In this document: piece by piece, positions 25,240 through 33,938 of the stretch | Layout of the letters: each line of letters opens with the position of its first letter | How positions within the stretch are numbered: the first letter of the stretch is position 1 | DNA from: an uncultured Tessaracoccus sp. | GTDB lineage: Bacteria; Actinomycetota; Actinomycetes; Propionibacteriales; Propionibacteriaceae | Reading direction: 5' to 3' | Length of the DNA stretch: 61,204 bases | Assembly: GCF_943914565.1 (NCBI RefSeq) | Contig: NZ_CALUCN010000016.1 | Span: forward strand, 1 to 61,204 | Notes under the pieces: generated by a model | The model's input: the letters and a program-made list of their open reading frames with translations, nothing else | Databases searched by the model: none | Told to the model about the DNA's origin: nothing | Translations under genes and position numbers: made by a program

Positions 25240-26862
25240 TCAGTGCTCGAGCGCGGCCTCGGCACCGGCACCGGTCATGGAGCGCACCTCCATCTCGGCG
25301 CCCTTGTCGGCGTAGCGGTCCCCGTCGGGCTTCACGACCGAGCCGAGCCAGCCGAGGAAGAAGCCGAGCGGGACGGACACGAGCGCCGGGTTGTCCAGCG
25401 GGAACCAGGCGAAGTCGATGTCCGGGCCGAGCATCGCGCTCTCGGAGCCCGAGACCGCGGGCGAGAACGCGATCAGCACAAGCGACGAGACGAGGCCACC
25501 GTAGATCGACCACTGGGAACCGGCGGTCGAGAACCGCTTCCAGTACAGCGAGTACAGGATCGACGGCAGGTTGGCGGACGCGGCGATCGCGAAGGCGAGC
25601 GCGACGAGGAACGCGACGTTCATCTGCTTCGACGCGATGCCGCCGACGATCGCGAGCACGCCGATCACCACCGACGTGATCCGCGCCACGCGCACCTCCT
25701 GCGCGGGCTCGGCCGTGCCGTCCTTCAGCACCGAGTTGTAGATGTCGTGCGCGAACGAGGCAGACGCGGTGATGGTGAGGCCGGCGACGACGGCGAGGAT
25801 CGTGGCGAACGCCACGCCTGCGACGAGCGCCATCAGGATCTCGCCCCCCAGGTGGAACGCGAGCGCCGGGGCGGCGGCGTTGGCCTTGCCCGGCATCGTG
25901 GCGATGGCCTCGGGACCGACGAGCCACGCGGCCGCGTAGCCCAGCACCATCGTCATCAGGTAGAACGAACCGATGAGGATGATCGCCCACGTCACCGACT
26001 TGCGCGCCTCCTTGGCCGTCGGCACGGTGTAGAAGCGCATGAGCACGTGCGGCAACCCCGAGGCCCCCAGCACGAGGGCCAGCGACAGGGAGATGAAGCC
26101 CCAGATGTTGTCGCCGTACTTGCCCATCGGGCGCAGGATGCCCTCGCCGAGGTCGGTCCCCTGGGCGAGGTGGGTCTCGACGGCGTTGCCGAGCAACGTC
26201 GAGATGTTGAAGCCACTCATCACGAGGATCCAGACCGTCATGACGATCACACCCGCGATGAGCAGGACGGCCTTGATCATCTGCACCCACGTCGTGCCCT
26301 TCATGCCGCCGATGAGCACGTAGGCCACCATGATGACGCCCACGATCGCCACGACGAGGTTCTGCTGCATGTCCCCTTGGACGCCGAGCAGCAGCGAGAC
26401 GAGCCCGCCCGCGCCGGCCATCTGGGCCAGCAGGTAGAAGAACGACACCGCGAGCGTCGACAGCGCGGCCGCCATCCGCACGGGCTTCTGCCGCATGCGG
26501 AAGCTCAGCACGTCGGCCATCGTGAACTTGCCCGTGTTGCGCAGCGGTTCCGCGACGAGCAGCAGCGCCACCAGCCACGCGACGAAGAAGCCGATCGAGT
26601 AGAGGAAGCCGTCGTAGCCGGTGAGCGCGACGGCGCCGACGATGCCGAGGAACGACGCGGCGGAGAGATAGTCGCCGGCAATCGCGAAGCCGTTCTGCGT
26701 GCCGGAGAACTGCGCTCCGCCGGTGTAGAAGTCGCTGGACTTCTTGCGCTGGCCGCCCTGCGTGACGCGCACCACGATGACCATGGTGATGACGACGAAG
26801 GCGACGAAGATCGAGATGTTGATGATCGGGTTGCCGACCTGGGTCTCCAGCAGGGTGGTCAT
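25240..26862 (-). CDS. actP: Cation/acetate symporter (SSS family)
   Basis: A 540-residue sodium:solute symporter with about 13 helices. The SSF signature region is seen in YDGFLYSIGFFVAWLVALLL and the conserved FYTGGAQFSGTQNGFAIAGD segment. It probably imports acetate, propionate or another short carboxylate. ATG 26862 is preceded by GAGAGGAG and overlaps the DUF485 stop by four bases, the standard DUF485-actP pairing. The frame is open upstream to 27267 but those residues belong to shadow translation of the DUF485 gene. Confidence 0.93.
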   Translation of the reverse strand: MTTLLETQVGNPIINISIFVAFVVITMVIVVRVTQGGQRKKSSDFYTGGAQFSGTQNGFAIAGDYLSAASFLGIVGAVALTGYDGFLYSIGFFVAWLVALLLVAEPLRNTGKFTMADVLSFRMRQKPVRMAAALSTLAVSFFYLLAQMAGAGGLVSLLLGVQGDMQQNLVVAIVGVIMVAYVLIGGMKGTTWVQMIKAVLLIAGVIVMTVWILVMSGFNISTLLGNAVETHLAQGTDLGEGILRPMGKYGDNIWGFISLSLALVLGASGLPHVLMRFYTVPTAKEARKSVTWAIILIGSFYLMTMVLGYAAAWLVGPEAIATMPGKANAAAPALAFHLGGEILMALVAGVAFATILAVVAGLTITASASFAHDIYNSVLKDGTAEPAQEVRVARITSVVIGVLAIVGGIASKQMNVAFLVALAFAIAASANLPSILYSLYWKRFSTAGSQWSIYGGLVSSLVLIAFSPAVSGSESAMLGPDIDFAWFPLDNPALVSVPLGFFLGWLGSVVKPDGDRYADKGAEMEVRSMTGAGAEAALEH

Positions 26863-27227
26863 CGGGCGCTCCTCTCGAGGTCCTCGCGCAGCTCCTCGGC
26901 GAGCGGGTCGACCTTGGTGTTCATGTGTCGGATGTAGAGCCAGGTGATGAGGAACGTGGTCACGAACTGCAGCAGCCCGAGGAGGAGCCCCAGGTTGAGG
27001 TTGCCCATCACCGGCGTCGCCATGAGGTCCTGGGCGAACGTCGACAGCAGGACGTAGACGGCGTACCAGATGAAGAACGCGGCGGACATCGGGAACGCGA
27101 ACCCGCGGAAGGTGCGCTTCAGCTGGGCGAACTCCGCCGAGTCCTGGACACGTCGGAACTCCTCCGGGGGGATGGCCCCGGCGGGGCGGCCGTGCTCGGG
27201 CCGCACGGGGGCATTCGACTCGGTCAT
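26859..27227 (-). CDS. DUF485 membrane protein (ActP partner)
   Basis: A 122-residue protein with two membrane helices (FPMSAAFFIWYAVYVLL and LGLLLGLLQFVTTFLITWLY) and the DUF485 start region FAQLKRTFRGFAFPM. DUF485 genes nearly always precede actP-type symporters. The ribosome-binding site AAGGAG lies upstream of ATG 27227. A TCCGA-N11-TCGGA dyad at 27290-27310 in the upstream gap could be a control site, with weak support. Confidence 0.9.
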   Translation of the reverse strand: MTESNAPVRPEHGRPAGAIPPEEFRRVQDSAEFAQLKRTFRGFAFPMSAAFFIWYAVYVLLSTFAQDLMATPVMGNLNLGLLLGLLQFVTTFLITWLYIRHMNTKVDPLAEELREDLERSAR

Positions 27228-27365
27228 GGGGGCACTCCTTCGTACCGGTCAGTGGTGGTTCAGCCACAGAGAATGCCCTACCGAGGGTGTCCGATACAAG
27301 AGGTTTCGGATAGTGATTCTGCCCGGCCGTGATCGACGTGGCCCGGGGGCACGCCCTGGATGGAA

Positions 27366-27371
27366 TAGGGT
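27366..27371 (+). promoter_or_regulatory. -10 box of a probable leaderless purU transcript
   Basis: TAGGGT ends 6 bp before ATG 27378, and no ribosome-binding site is visible. Confidence 0.5.
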
Positions 27372-27377
27372 GGCGCC

Positions 27378-28217
27378 ATGCCAGAACTCGTACTGACCCT
27401 GCGGTGCCCGGACCGGCCGGGTCTCGTGCACGCCATCACGGCGGGTGTCGTCGCCGCCGACGGCAACATCGTCGAGCTGCAGCAGTTCACGTCGCCGGAC
27501 ACGGGGCAGTTCTTCATCCGCGTCGAGGTCGAGGGCGCCGAACGTGGCCGGCTCGAGCACGCGATCCGCACGCAGACGGCCGAGTTGGACGCGTCGTTCC
27601 GCGTGGACGTGGCAGGCCGACAGGTGCGCACCCTGGTGCTCGCGTCGAAGGCCGGGCACGCGCTCAACGAGCTGCTGTTCCGCGCCGGCACGGGCGCCCT
27701 GCCGATCGACGTCGTCGCCGTGATGGCCAACCACGACGTGCTGGCCCCCATGGCGGAGTTCCACGGCGTGCCCTTCCGGCACCGGCACGTGGACCCGGAG
27801 AGCAAGCCGGCATTCGAGGCGGAGGTGCGCCGCGTCGTCGAGGAGTACGACATCGAGCTCGTCGTCCTCGCCCGCTACATGCAGATCCTGAGCGAAGAAC
27901 TGTGCGCCTACCTCGCCGGGCGCGCGATCAACATCCACCACTCGTTCCTGCCCGGGTTCAAGGGCGCGAACCCCTACCGCCAGGCACACACCCGCGGCGT
28001 GAAGCTGATCGGCGCGACGGCGCACTTCGTCACCGTCGACCTCGACGAGGGGCCGATCATCGAGCAGAACGTCACCCGCGTCGACCACACGATGGACGTG
28101 CCGAAGCTCGTCTCGAAGGGGCGCGCGCAGGAGTCGCAGACCCTCGCGGAGGCCGTGCGACTGTTCGCGGAGCACCGGGTGCTGCTCGACGGCAGCCGCA
28201 CCGTCATCTTCCGGTGA
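27378..28217 (+). CDS. purU: Formyltetrahydrofolate deformylase
   Basis: A 279-residue enzyme hydrolysing 10-formyl-THF to formate and THF, balancing one-carbon pools. An N-terminal ACT domain (LTLRCPDRPGLVHAIT) is followed by a formyltransferase-fold catalytic domain with Asn and His in INIHHSFLPGFKGANPY and the downstream TAHFVTVDLDEGPII segment. The ACT domain distinguishes it from PurN, which is also in the window. Six bp before the CNNM gene, so probably co-transcribed. Confidence 0.96.
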   Translation: MPELVLTLRCPDRPGLVHAITAGVVAADGNIVELQQFTSPDTGQFFIRVEVEGAERGRLEHAIRTQTAELDASFRVDVAGRQVRTLVLASKAGHALNELLFRAGTGALPIDVVAVMANHDVLAPMAEFHGVPFRHRHVDPESKPAFEAEVRRVVEEYDIELVVLARYMQILSEELCAYLAGRAINIHHSFLPGFKGANPYRQAHTRGVKLIGATAHFVTVDLDEGPIIEQNVTRVDHTMDVPKLVSKGRAQESQTLAEAVRLFAEHRVLLDGSRTVIFR

Positions 28218-28223
28218 GCGTCG

Positions 28224-29531
28224 ATGGCCCTTGACATCGCGCTCATCGCGCTGTTCATCCTCGTGGGCGGCACGTTCGCCGCGGCCGAGATGGCGCTCGT
28301 CACCCTGCGCGACTCGCAGGTGAAGCAGCTGAGCGGCCGCGGCCGTCGCGGGCACGCCATCCAACGCCTGACCGAGAACCCCAACAACTTCCTCTCCGCC
28401 GTCCAGATCGGCGTCACCGTCTCCGGCTTCCTCTCCGCGTCGTTCGGCGCCTCGGCGATCGCGCCGAAGGTGAGCCCGTGGCTGGTGCGGTGGGGGATCC
28501 CCGACGGCGTGGCCGACACCGTCGCGCTCGTGGTGCTCACCCTCGGCATCGCCTACTTCTCGATCGTCGTGGGCGAGCTCACCGCGAAACGGCTCGCGAT
28601 GCAGCGCGCCGAGACGGTCTCACTCGCGCTCGCGCCCATGGTCGCCGGCATCGCCGTGCTCGTGAAGCCCGTGATCTGGCTGCTCGACATCTCCACCAAC
28701 GCCCTCGTGCGCATCCTGGGCGGCGACCCGGGTCAGTCCCGCGACGTCGTCACCGACGAGGAGCTCCGCCAGATGGTCTCGAGCTCGGAGACGCTCGGCG
28801 TCGAGGAGCGGCGCATCGTCGACGAGGTGTTCCAGGCCGGCGAACTCAGCCTGCGCGAGGTCATGGTGCCGCGCACGGAAGTGGACTTCCTGCCCGCGGA
28901 CATGCCGATCCAGATGGCCTACCGGGAGGTCCGTGGCGCGCCGCGCTCGCGCTACCCGGTGACCGACGGCTCGGCCGACCGCATCATCGGCTTCATCCAC
29001 GTGCGCGACCTCATGGACGTCGAGGGCGCGGCCCGCAGCGGCGACGTGCGCTCGATCGTGCGCAGCATCGTGAACCTCCCCGAGACCATGCGCATCCTGC
29101 CCGCCATGACCGCGCTGCGGCAGGCGAGCATGCACATCGCGATCGTGCGCGACGAGTACGGCGGCACCGCGGGCATCGTCACGATGGAGGACCTCATGGA
29201 GGAACTCATCGGCGACATCACCGACGAGTACGACGTGCCGCCGTCGGTCGAGCACCTGCGCGTCAACCAGGTCGACGGGCTCACCACCATCGAGGAGTTC
29301 GCCGACATGACCGGCCACCAGATCCCCGAGGGGCCCTACGACACCGTCGCCGGCTACGTCATGGCGGTGTGCGGCGCGCTGCCGGAGGTGGGCACGCGCG
29401 TCACCGTGGACCTCGAGCCGGTCTCGGCGGACCAGGACGCCGTCGAGGGCCGCTACACGTTCGAGGTGACCGAGATGGACGGCCGACGAGCGGCCTGGCT
29501 GTCGCTGAAACGGGAGGGTGACCATGCCTGA
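28224..29531 (+). CDS. CNNM/CorC-family membrane protein (hemolysin-like)
   Basis: A 435-residue protein. DUF21/CNNM transmembrane domain (about 1-190, four helices, with EMALVTLRDSQVKQL), a CBS pair (about 205-330, VMVPRTEVDFLP and RDEYGGTAGIVTMEDLMEEL), and a C-terminal CorC_HlyC domain (about 345-430). Such proteins are linked to Mg2+/Co2+ efflux; the 'hemolysin' name is historical. Its end overlaps the next gene by 8 bp. Confidence 0.92.
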   Translation: MALDIALIALFILVGGTFAAAEMALVTLRDSQVKQLSGRGRRGHAIQRLTENPNNFLSAVQIGVTVSGFLSASFGASAIAPKVSPWLVRWGIPDGVADTVALVVLTLGIAYFSIVVGELTAKRLAMQRAETVSLALAPMVAGIAVLVKPVIWLLDISTNALVRILGGDPGQSRDVVTDEELRQMVSSSETLGVEERRIVDEVFQAGELSLREVMVPRTEVDFLPADMPIQMAYREVRGAPRSRYPVTDGSADRIIGFIHVRDLMDVEGAARSGDVRSIVRSIVNLPETMRILPAMTALRQASMHIAIVRDEYGGTAGIVTMEDLMEELIGDITDEYDVPPSVEHLRVNQVDGLTTIEEFADMTGHQIPEGPYDTVAGYVMAVCGALPEVGTRVTVDLEPVSADQDAVEGRYTFEVTEMDGRRAAWLSLKREGDHA

Positions 29532-30729
29532 CGACGGCGCCAGCCTCCTCACCGGGCCCGACGTCGGCCCGCTGCTCACCGCCGCGGTCCGCCACGCCGG
29601 CGGCGAGTTGCGCTCGTGGCAGCTCGACCACGTCGACCAGGCGCCTGAGCAGTCCACGACGGCCACCTACCTCGCGACGGTGGCCTGGCCCCACGGCGAA
29701 CGCACCGAGCTGCTCGGTGTCTCCGCCCGTTCGGGCGAGCTCTCGCCGTCGGACGCGAAGGCCGAGATCTTCGCCGACGGCAACCGCCGCGTCGCGGTGT
29801 GGCTCTACCCGCACGACCCGGACCTCCCGGGGCTCGCACGCGCCGCGTACCCAGACCGTATGGCCGAGGTGCTGAACCAGGGCCACCTCTTCGCGCGCCC
29901 CATCACCGGCGAGCAGCTGTCGCTGTCCATGATCGGCTACCGTCCGCGTCGACGCGCGGTGGTGAAGGTGGTCGTGGACACGCAGGTGTTCTACGTGAAG
30001 GTGCTCCGGGCCAGGCTGTTCCCGGAGGTGCACCTCCGGCACCGGCTCCTGCTCGACGCCGGGCTGCCCGCGCCGGAGGTCGCGACGACCACCGAGGACC
30101 ACCTGCTCGTCACCCGCGAGCTGCCCGGCACGTCGCTCGCGAAGGCGCTGTTCGAGCCGGGGGATCCCTGCCGGCCGGAGGAACTCGTCGAACTCCTCGA
30201 CGCGATGCCGCCGGCCGTCGCGGGGCTCGAGCGTCGCCCGCCCTGGGCGGAGGCCGTCGCGCACTACGGGCGGCTCGTCGTCGCGCCGTTGCCGGAGCTC
30301 GCCGACGAGGTGCGCTGGATCGTGCGACACGTCGAGCGCGGCCTGGCCGGCATCCCGCCCGGCGTCGAGCCCACGCACGGCGACTTCCACGAGGGCCAGG
30401 TGCGCGTCGAACAGGGGAGGGTCGTGGGCGTCCTCGACGTCGACACGATCGGCCCCGGCCGACGGGCCGACGACCTCGCCTGCCTCATCGGCCACCTCTC
30501 GACGATCCAGCGGATGAATCCGCAGCAGGAGGCGAAGCTGCGTGACATCCTCGCCCGCTGGGTGCCGGTGTTCGACCGCCGCGTCGACCCCGTCGAGCTC
30601 CGCCTCCGCGCCGCGGCCGTGATCCTCTCGCTCGCCACCGGCCCCTACCGCGGCCAGGAGCCCGACTGGGTCGAGCAGACCCGTCAGATGGTCCGCTCCG
30701 CCTCAGCCCTCGTCGGGCAGGTGGTGTAG
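29524..30729 (+). CDS. Maltokinase-like aminoglycoside-phosphotransferase-fold protein
   Basis: A 401-residue protein. An N-terminal domain (about 1-95) resembles the cap of maltokinases, followed by an APH/choline-kinase fold. The Brenner-type catalytic loop is THGDFHEGQV, with Gln where Asn is usual, and the metal-binding loop is LDVDTIG. Substrate is unknown. ATG 29524 lies 6 nt after GGGAGGG; GTG 29518 is the only longer option. Overlaps the CNNM stop. Confidence 0.8.
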   Translation: MPDDGASLLTGPDVGPLLTAAVRHAGGELRSWQLDHVDQAPEQSTTATYLATVAWPHGERTELLGVSARSGELSPSDAKAEIFADGNRRVAVWLYPHDPDLPGLARAAYPDRMAEVLNQGHLFARPITGEQLSLSMIGYRPRRRAVVKVVVDTQVFYVKVLRARLFPEVHLRHRLLLDAGLPAPEVATTTEDHLLVTRELPGTSLAKALFEPGDPCRPEELVELLDAMPPAVAGLERRPPWAEAVAHYGRLVVAPLPELADEVRWIVRHVERGLAGIPPGVEPTHGDFHEGQVRVEQGRVVGVLDVDTIGPGRRADDLACLIGHLSTIQRMNPQQEAKLRDILARWVPVFDRRVDPVELRLRAAAVILSLATGPYRGQEPDWVEQTRQMVRSASALVGQVV

Positions 30730-30800
30730 CGGGCCCGGGGCTCGGGTGTGACGCTGCGCGCCCCCGCCCCGCCCCGCCGCGTCCCCGCCCCCATGGCGAG

Positions 30801-30872
30801 CACGAAACGCCGTGTGATGCGCCGCAGGAGGCGAAAAAGAGGTCTGTGACGGGCGTTGCACGGCGTTTCGTG
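30801..30872. repeat. 72-bp inverted-repeat element, copy E3
   Basis: Same ends (CACGAAACGCCGTGTG ... CGGCGTTTCGTG) and the same 44-nt core length as E1, E2 and E4, with a different core sequence. It is 71 bp after the phosphotransferase stop, in the 397-bp gap before the BMP gene. The remainder of that gap has no gene; a TACTAG near 31080 is a weak -10 candidate. Confidence 0.85.
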
Positions 30873-31126
30873 CACGGCCTCGGGGGCGGGGCGGGCCGGA
30901 GGGCGCCGCACGTGGCTGACTCGCGGCACGTGGCCCGACGCACGGCCAGGGCGGGCGGAGGACGCGTGGCGAGATCGGGCGGGTGCGGGCAGGGGCTGCA
31001 CCCCTCGTCGGGCAGCTGACAAGTGAGGTTGCGCTTGGGTAACGATTCGGGGGCCGAGTGGTGGGGCCACGCGCGCGCGTACTAGTCTGCGGCACGCCGT
31101 CACTCATGCGTTCGAGGAGGAAACCA

Positions 31127-32257
31127 GTGAAGAAGTCCCTCACCAAGGCGGGTGCGCTTGCCGCAGCGACGCTGCTCGCGTTGTCCGCCTGTGCCCAGCC
31201 GCCCAGCGAGTCGAGCTCCAGCCCCAAGGCCGGGGGCGAGTCCAGCGCCCCGGCCGGTGACAAGTCCGGTGGCGCCGAGGGCGACAAGAAGTTCAAGGCC
31301 TGCATGGTCTCCGACTTCGGCGGGTTCCAGGACAAGTCGTTCAACGAGACCTCCTACAACGGTCTCATCAAGGCCCGTGACGAGCTCGGGATCGAGATCG
31401 GCCAGATCGAGTCCAACGTCGAGAGCGAGTACGCCGGCAACATCCAGTCGATGATCGGCGACGGCTGCGACATGATCATCACCGTCGGCTTCGCGCTGGC
31501 GAAGGCCACCGAGGCCGCCGCCAAGCAGAACCCGGAGATCGACTTCGCGATCGTCGACAACGCCTCGTTCGAGGGCGTCGACAACGCCAAGGGTCTGCTG
31601 TTCAACGCCGCCGAGCCCGGCTTCCTCGCCGGCTACGCGGCCGCGGCCATGACGAAGTCCAGTGCCGTGGGCACCTTCGGTGGTGCGAACTACCCGACCG
31701 TCAGCATCTTCATGGACGGCTTCGAGCAGGGCGTGAAGTACCACAACAAGGCCAAGGGCACCGACGTGAAGATCCACGGCTGGTCCGAGGAGAAGCAGGA
31801 CGGCTCGTTCATCGGCGGCAACGACCCCTTCGGCGACATCCCCGCCGGCAAGAACACCGCCAACACGCTCATCTCGCAGGGCGCCGACATCATCATGCCG
31901 GTGGCCGGCCCTGCGGGCCAGGGCGCGCTGCAGGCGGCCCAGGAGTCCGGCGGCAAGGTCACCGCGGTGTGGGTCGACACCGACGGCTACGTCTCCGCCC
32001 CCGAGTACAAGGACGTCATCCTGACCTCGGTCGAGAAGGCCATGGACGTCGCGGTGTTCGACACCATCAAGCAGTCGATGGACGGCAAGTTCACCTCCGA
32101 CCCCTACGTCGGCACGCTGAAGAACGGTGGCGCCAAGCTGGCGCCGTTCCACGACTTCGAGTCCAAGATGCCCGACGGCCTGGCCGACGAGCTGACCGAC
32201 CTGCAGAAGAAGATCATCGCCGGCGAGATCACCATCACCTCGCCATCGCAGCCCTGA
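31127..32257 (+). CDS. BMP-family nucleoside-binding lipoprotein
   Basis: A 376-residue substrate-binding lipoprotein for the nucleoside ABC importer encoded downstream. The signal peptide ends in lipobox LSAC (Cys22). The BMP domain starts at about residue 48 (FKACMVSDFGGFQDKSFNE). GTG 31127 is used because GAGGAGGAAA lies just upstream; ATG 31106 would add seven residues. A strong hairpin separates it from the ATPase gene, as expected for a binding protein needed in excess. Confidence 0.93.
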   Translation: MKKSLTKAGALAAATLLALSACAQPPSESSSSPKAGGESSAPAGDKSGGAEGDKKFKACMVSDFGGFQDKSFNETSYNGLIKARDELGIEIGQIESNVESEYAGNIQSMIGDGCDMIITVGFALAKATEAAAKQNPEIDFAIVDNASFEGVDNAKGLLFNAAEPGFLAGYAAAAMTKSSAVGTFGGANYPTVSIFMDGFEQGVKYHNKAKGTDVKIHGWSEEKQDGSFIGGNDPFGDIPAGKNTANTLISQGADIIMPVAGPAGQGALQAAQESGGKVTAVWVDTDGYVSAPEYKDVILTSVEKAMDVAVFDTIKQSMDGKFTSDPYVGTLKNGGAKLAPFHDFESKMPDGLADELTDLQKKIIAGEITITSPSQP

Positions 32258-32266
32258 TCGTCCGCG

Positions 32267-32308
32267 TGGGCCGGGGAGGGTGTCACGCCGACGTCCCTCC
32301 CCGGCCCA
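32267..32308 (+). terminator. Attenuating hairpin between BMP lipoprotein and ATPase genes
   Basis: TGGGCCGGGGAGGG (32267-32280) pairs perfectly with CCCTCCCCGGCCCA (32295-32308). The 14-bp GC stem with a 14-nt loop is likely to stop a fraction of transcripts. Confidence 0.75.
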
Positions 32309-32387
32309 GCGCCACCGCCGCGACGTGGCCCGGCCCGGGCCCCCAGCGGCCAGCATGAGCACGGCCACGGCCGGCGAGGAGGAACCC

Positions 32388-33938
32388 GTGACCACGACCG
32401 CACTCAGCACCGAGGTGCTGCGCCTGCAGGGGATCACTAAGCGCTTCGGTGCGCTGACCGCCAACGACGACATCAGCCTGGACATCACACCCGGCCGCAT
32501 CCACTGCCTCCTGGGCGAGAACGGGGCCGGCAAGTCCACCCTCATGAACGTCCTGTTCGGCCTGCTGGAGGCCGACGAGGGCCAGGTCCTGATCGGTGAC
32601 GAACCCGTCTCCGTGGCCGGCCCGCGCGAGGCGATGGACCTGGGCATCGGCATGGTGCACCAGCACTTCATGCTCATCCCCGTCTTCACCGTCGCCGAGA
32701 ACATGGTGCTCGGCCACGAGCCCGGACGCGGCCCCGTCCTCGACGTGGGCGCGGCCCGCCGCACCGTCCGTGAGCTCTCCGAGCGGTACCACCTGGACGT
32801 CGACCCCGACGCGCTCGTCGAGGACCTCCCCGTCGGGCTCCAGCAGCGCGTCGAGATCCTCAAGGCCCTCGCCGGCGACGCCCGCTACCTCATCTTCGAC
32901 GAGCCCACCGCCGTGCTCACCCCGCAGGAGATCGACGAGCTCATGGCCGTCATGCGGGCCCTGCGCGACGAGGGGCGCGCCATCGTCTTCATCACCCACA
33001 AGCTACGCGAGGTCCGTGAGGTCGCCGACGACATCACGATCATCCGTCAGGGCAAGGTCGTGGGCAGCGCGACGCCGGACACCAGCGAGACCGAGCTCGC
33101 GTCGATGATGGTCGGCCGCGCGGTGTCGCTGCAGGTGGCGAAGGAGCCCGCGTCCCCCGGCCCGGAGCGCCTCGTGCTCGACCACGTGAGCATCGCCGCG
33201 CCGTCGGGCCAGGTCGCGGTCGACGACCTGTCGCTCACCGTCCGCGGTGGCGAGATCGTCTGCATCGCCGGCGTGCAGGGCAACGGCCAGACCGAGCTCG
33301 CCGAGGGGCTCCTCGGCACGCTGCCGATCGCGAAGGGGACCGCCACCCTCGACGGGGTGGACATCGCGCAGGCGCCGCCGGCACGCACCATCAAGGCCGG
33401 GATGGGCTTCGTGCCGGAGGATCGTCGTCGCGACGGCTTCGTGGGGGAGTTCTCGATCGCGCAGAACCTCGTGCTCAACCACCTCGAGGCCTACGCCCGG
33501 CACGGGGCGCTGGACCTGCGTCGCATCGCCGGCAACGCGATCGAGCGCGTGGCCGAGTTCGACATCCGCACCCAGAGCCACACCACCCCGGTCAAGGCGC
33601 TCTCGGGCGGCAACCAGCAGAAGGTCGTGCTCGCGCGCGAGCTCTCCCGGGAGCTGAGCCTCCTCGTCGCCAGTCAGCCCACCCGGGGCGTCGACGTGGG
33701 CGCGATCGAGTTCCTCCACCAGCGCATCGTCGAGGAACGCGACCGCGGCACGGCCGTGCTGATCGTCTCGACCGAGCTCGAGGAGGTCGAGTCCCTCGCC
33801 GACCGCATCGCGGTGATGTACCGCGGGCGCATCGTCGGTGTGGTGCCGTCCGACACGCCGCGCGAGGTGCTCGGACTCATGATGGCCGGCGTGAGCCACG
33901 AGGACGCGATGGCGGGAAAGGGGCAGCGTGATGAGTGA
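32388..33938 (+). CDS. Nucleoside ABC transporter ATP-binding protein (two-domain)
   Basis: A 516-residue protein with tandem ABC domains, like RbsA/YufO-type importers. Domain 1 has Walker A GENGAGKS and Walker B IFDEPTAVLT, but its signature is the atypical LPVGLQQRVEI. Domain 2 has a degenerate Walker A (GVQGNGQTEL) with a good signature LSGGNQQKV. This asymmetry is usual for the family. GTG 32388 follows GAGGAGG at 5 nt; ATG 32355 is an alternative. It overlaps the first permease gene by 8 bp. Confidence 0.92.
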   Translation: MTTTALSTEVLRLQGITKRFGALTANDDISLDITPGRIHCLLGENGAGKSTLMNVLFGLLEADEGQVLIGDEPVSVAGPREAMDLGIGMVHQHFMLIPVFTVAENMVLGHEPGRGPVLDVGAARRTVRELSERYHLDVDPDALVEDLPVGLQQRVEILKALAGDARYLIFDEPTAVLTPQEIDELMAVMRALRDEGRAIVFITHKLREVREVADDITIIRQGKVVGSATPDTSETELASMMVGRAVSLQVAKEPASPGPERLVLDHVSIAAPSGQVAVDDLSLTVRGGEIVCIAGVQGNGQTELAEGLLGTLPIAKGTATLDGVDIAQAPPARTIKAGMGFVPEDRRRDGFVGEFSIAQNLVLNHLEAYARHGALDLRRIAGNAIERVAEFDIRTQSHTTPVKALSGGNQQKVVLARELSRELSLLVASQPTRGVDVGAIEFLHQRIVEERDRGTAVLIVSTELEEVESLADRIAVMYRGRIVGVVPSDTPREVLGLMMAGVSHEDAMAGKGQRDE

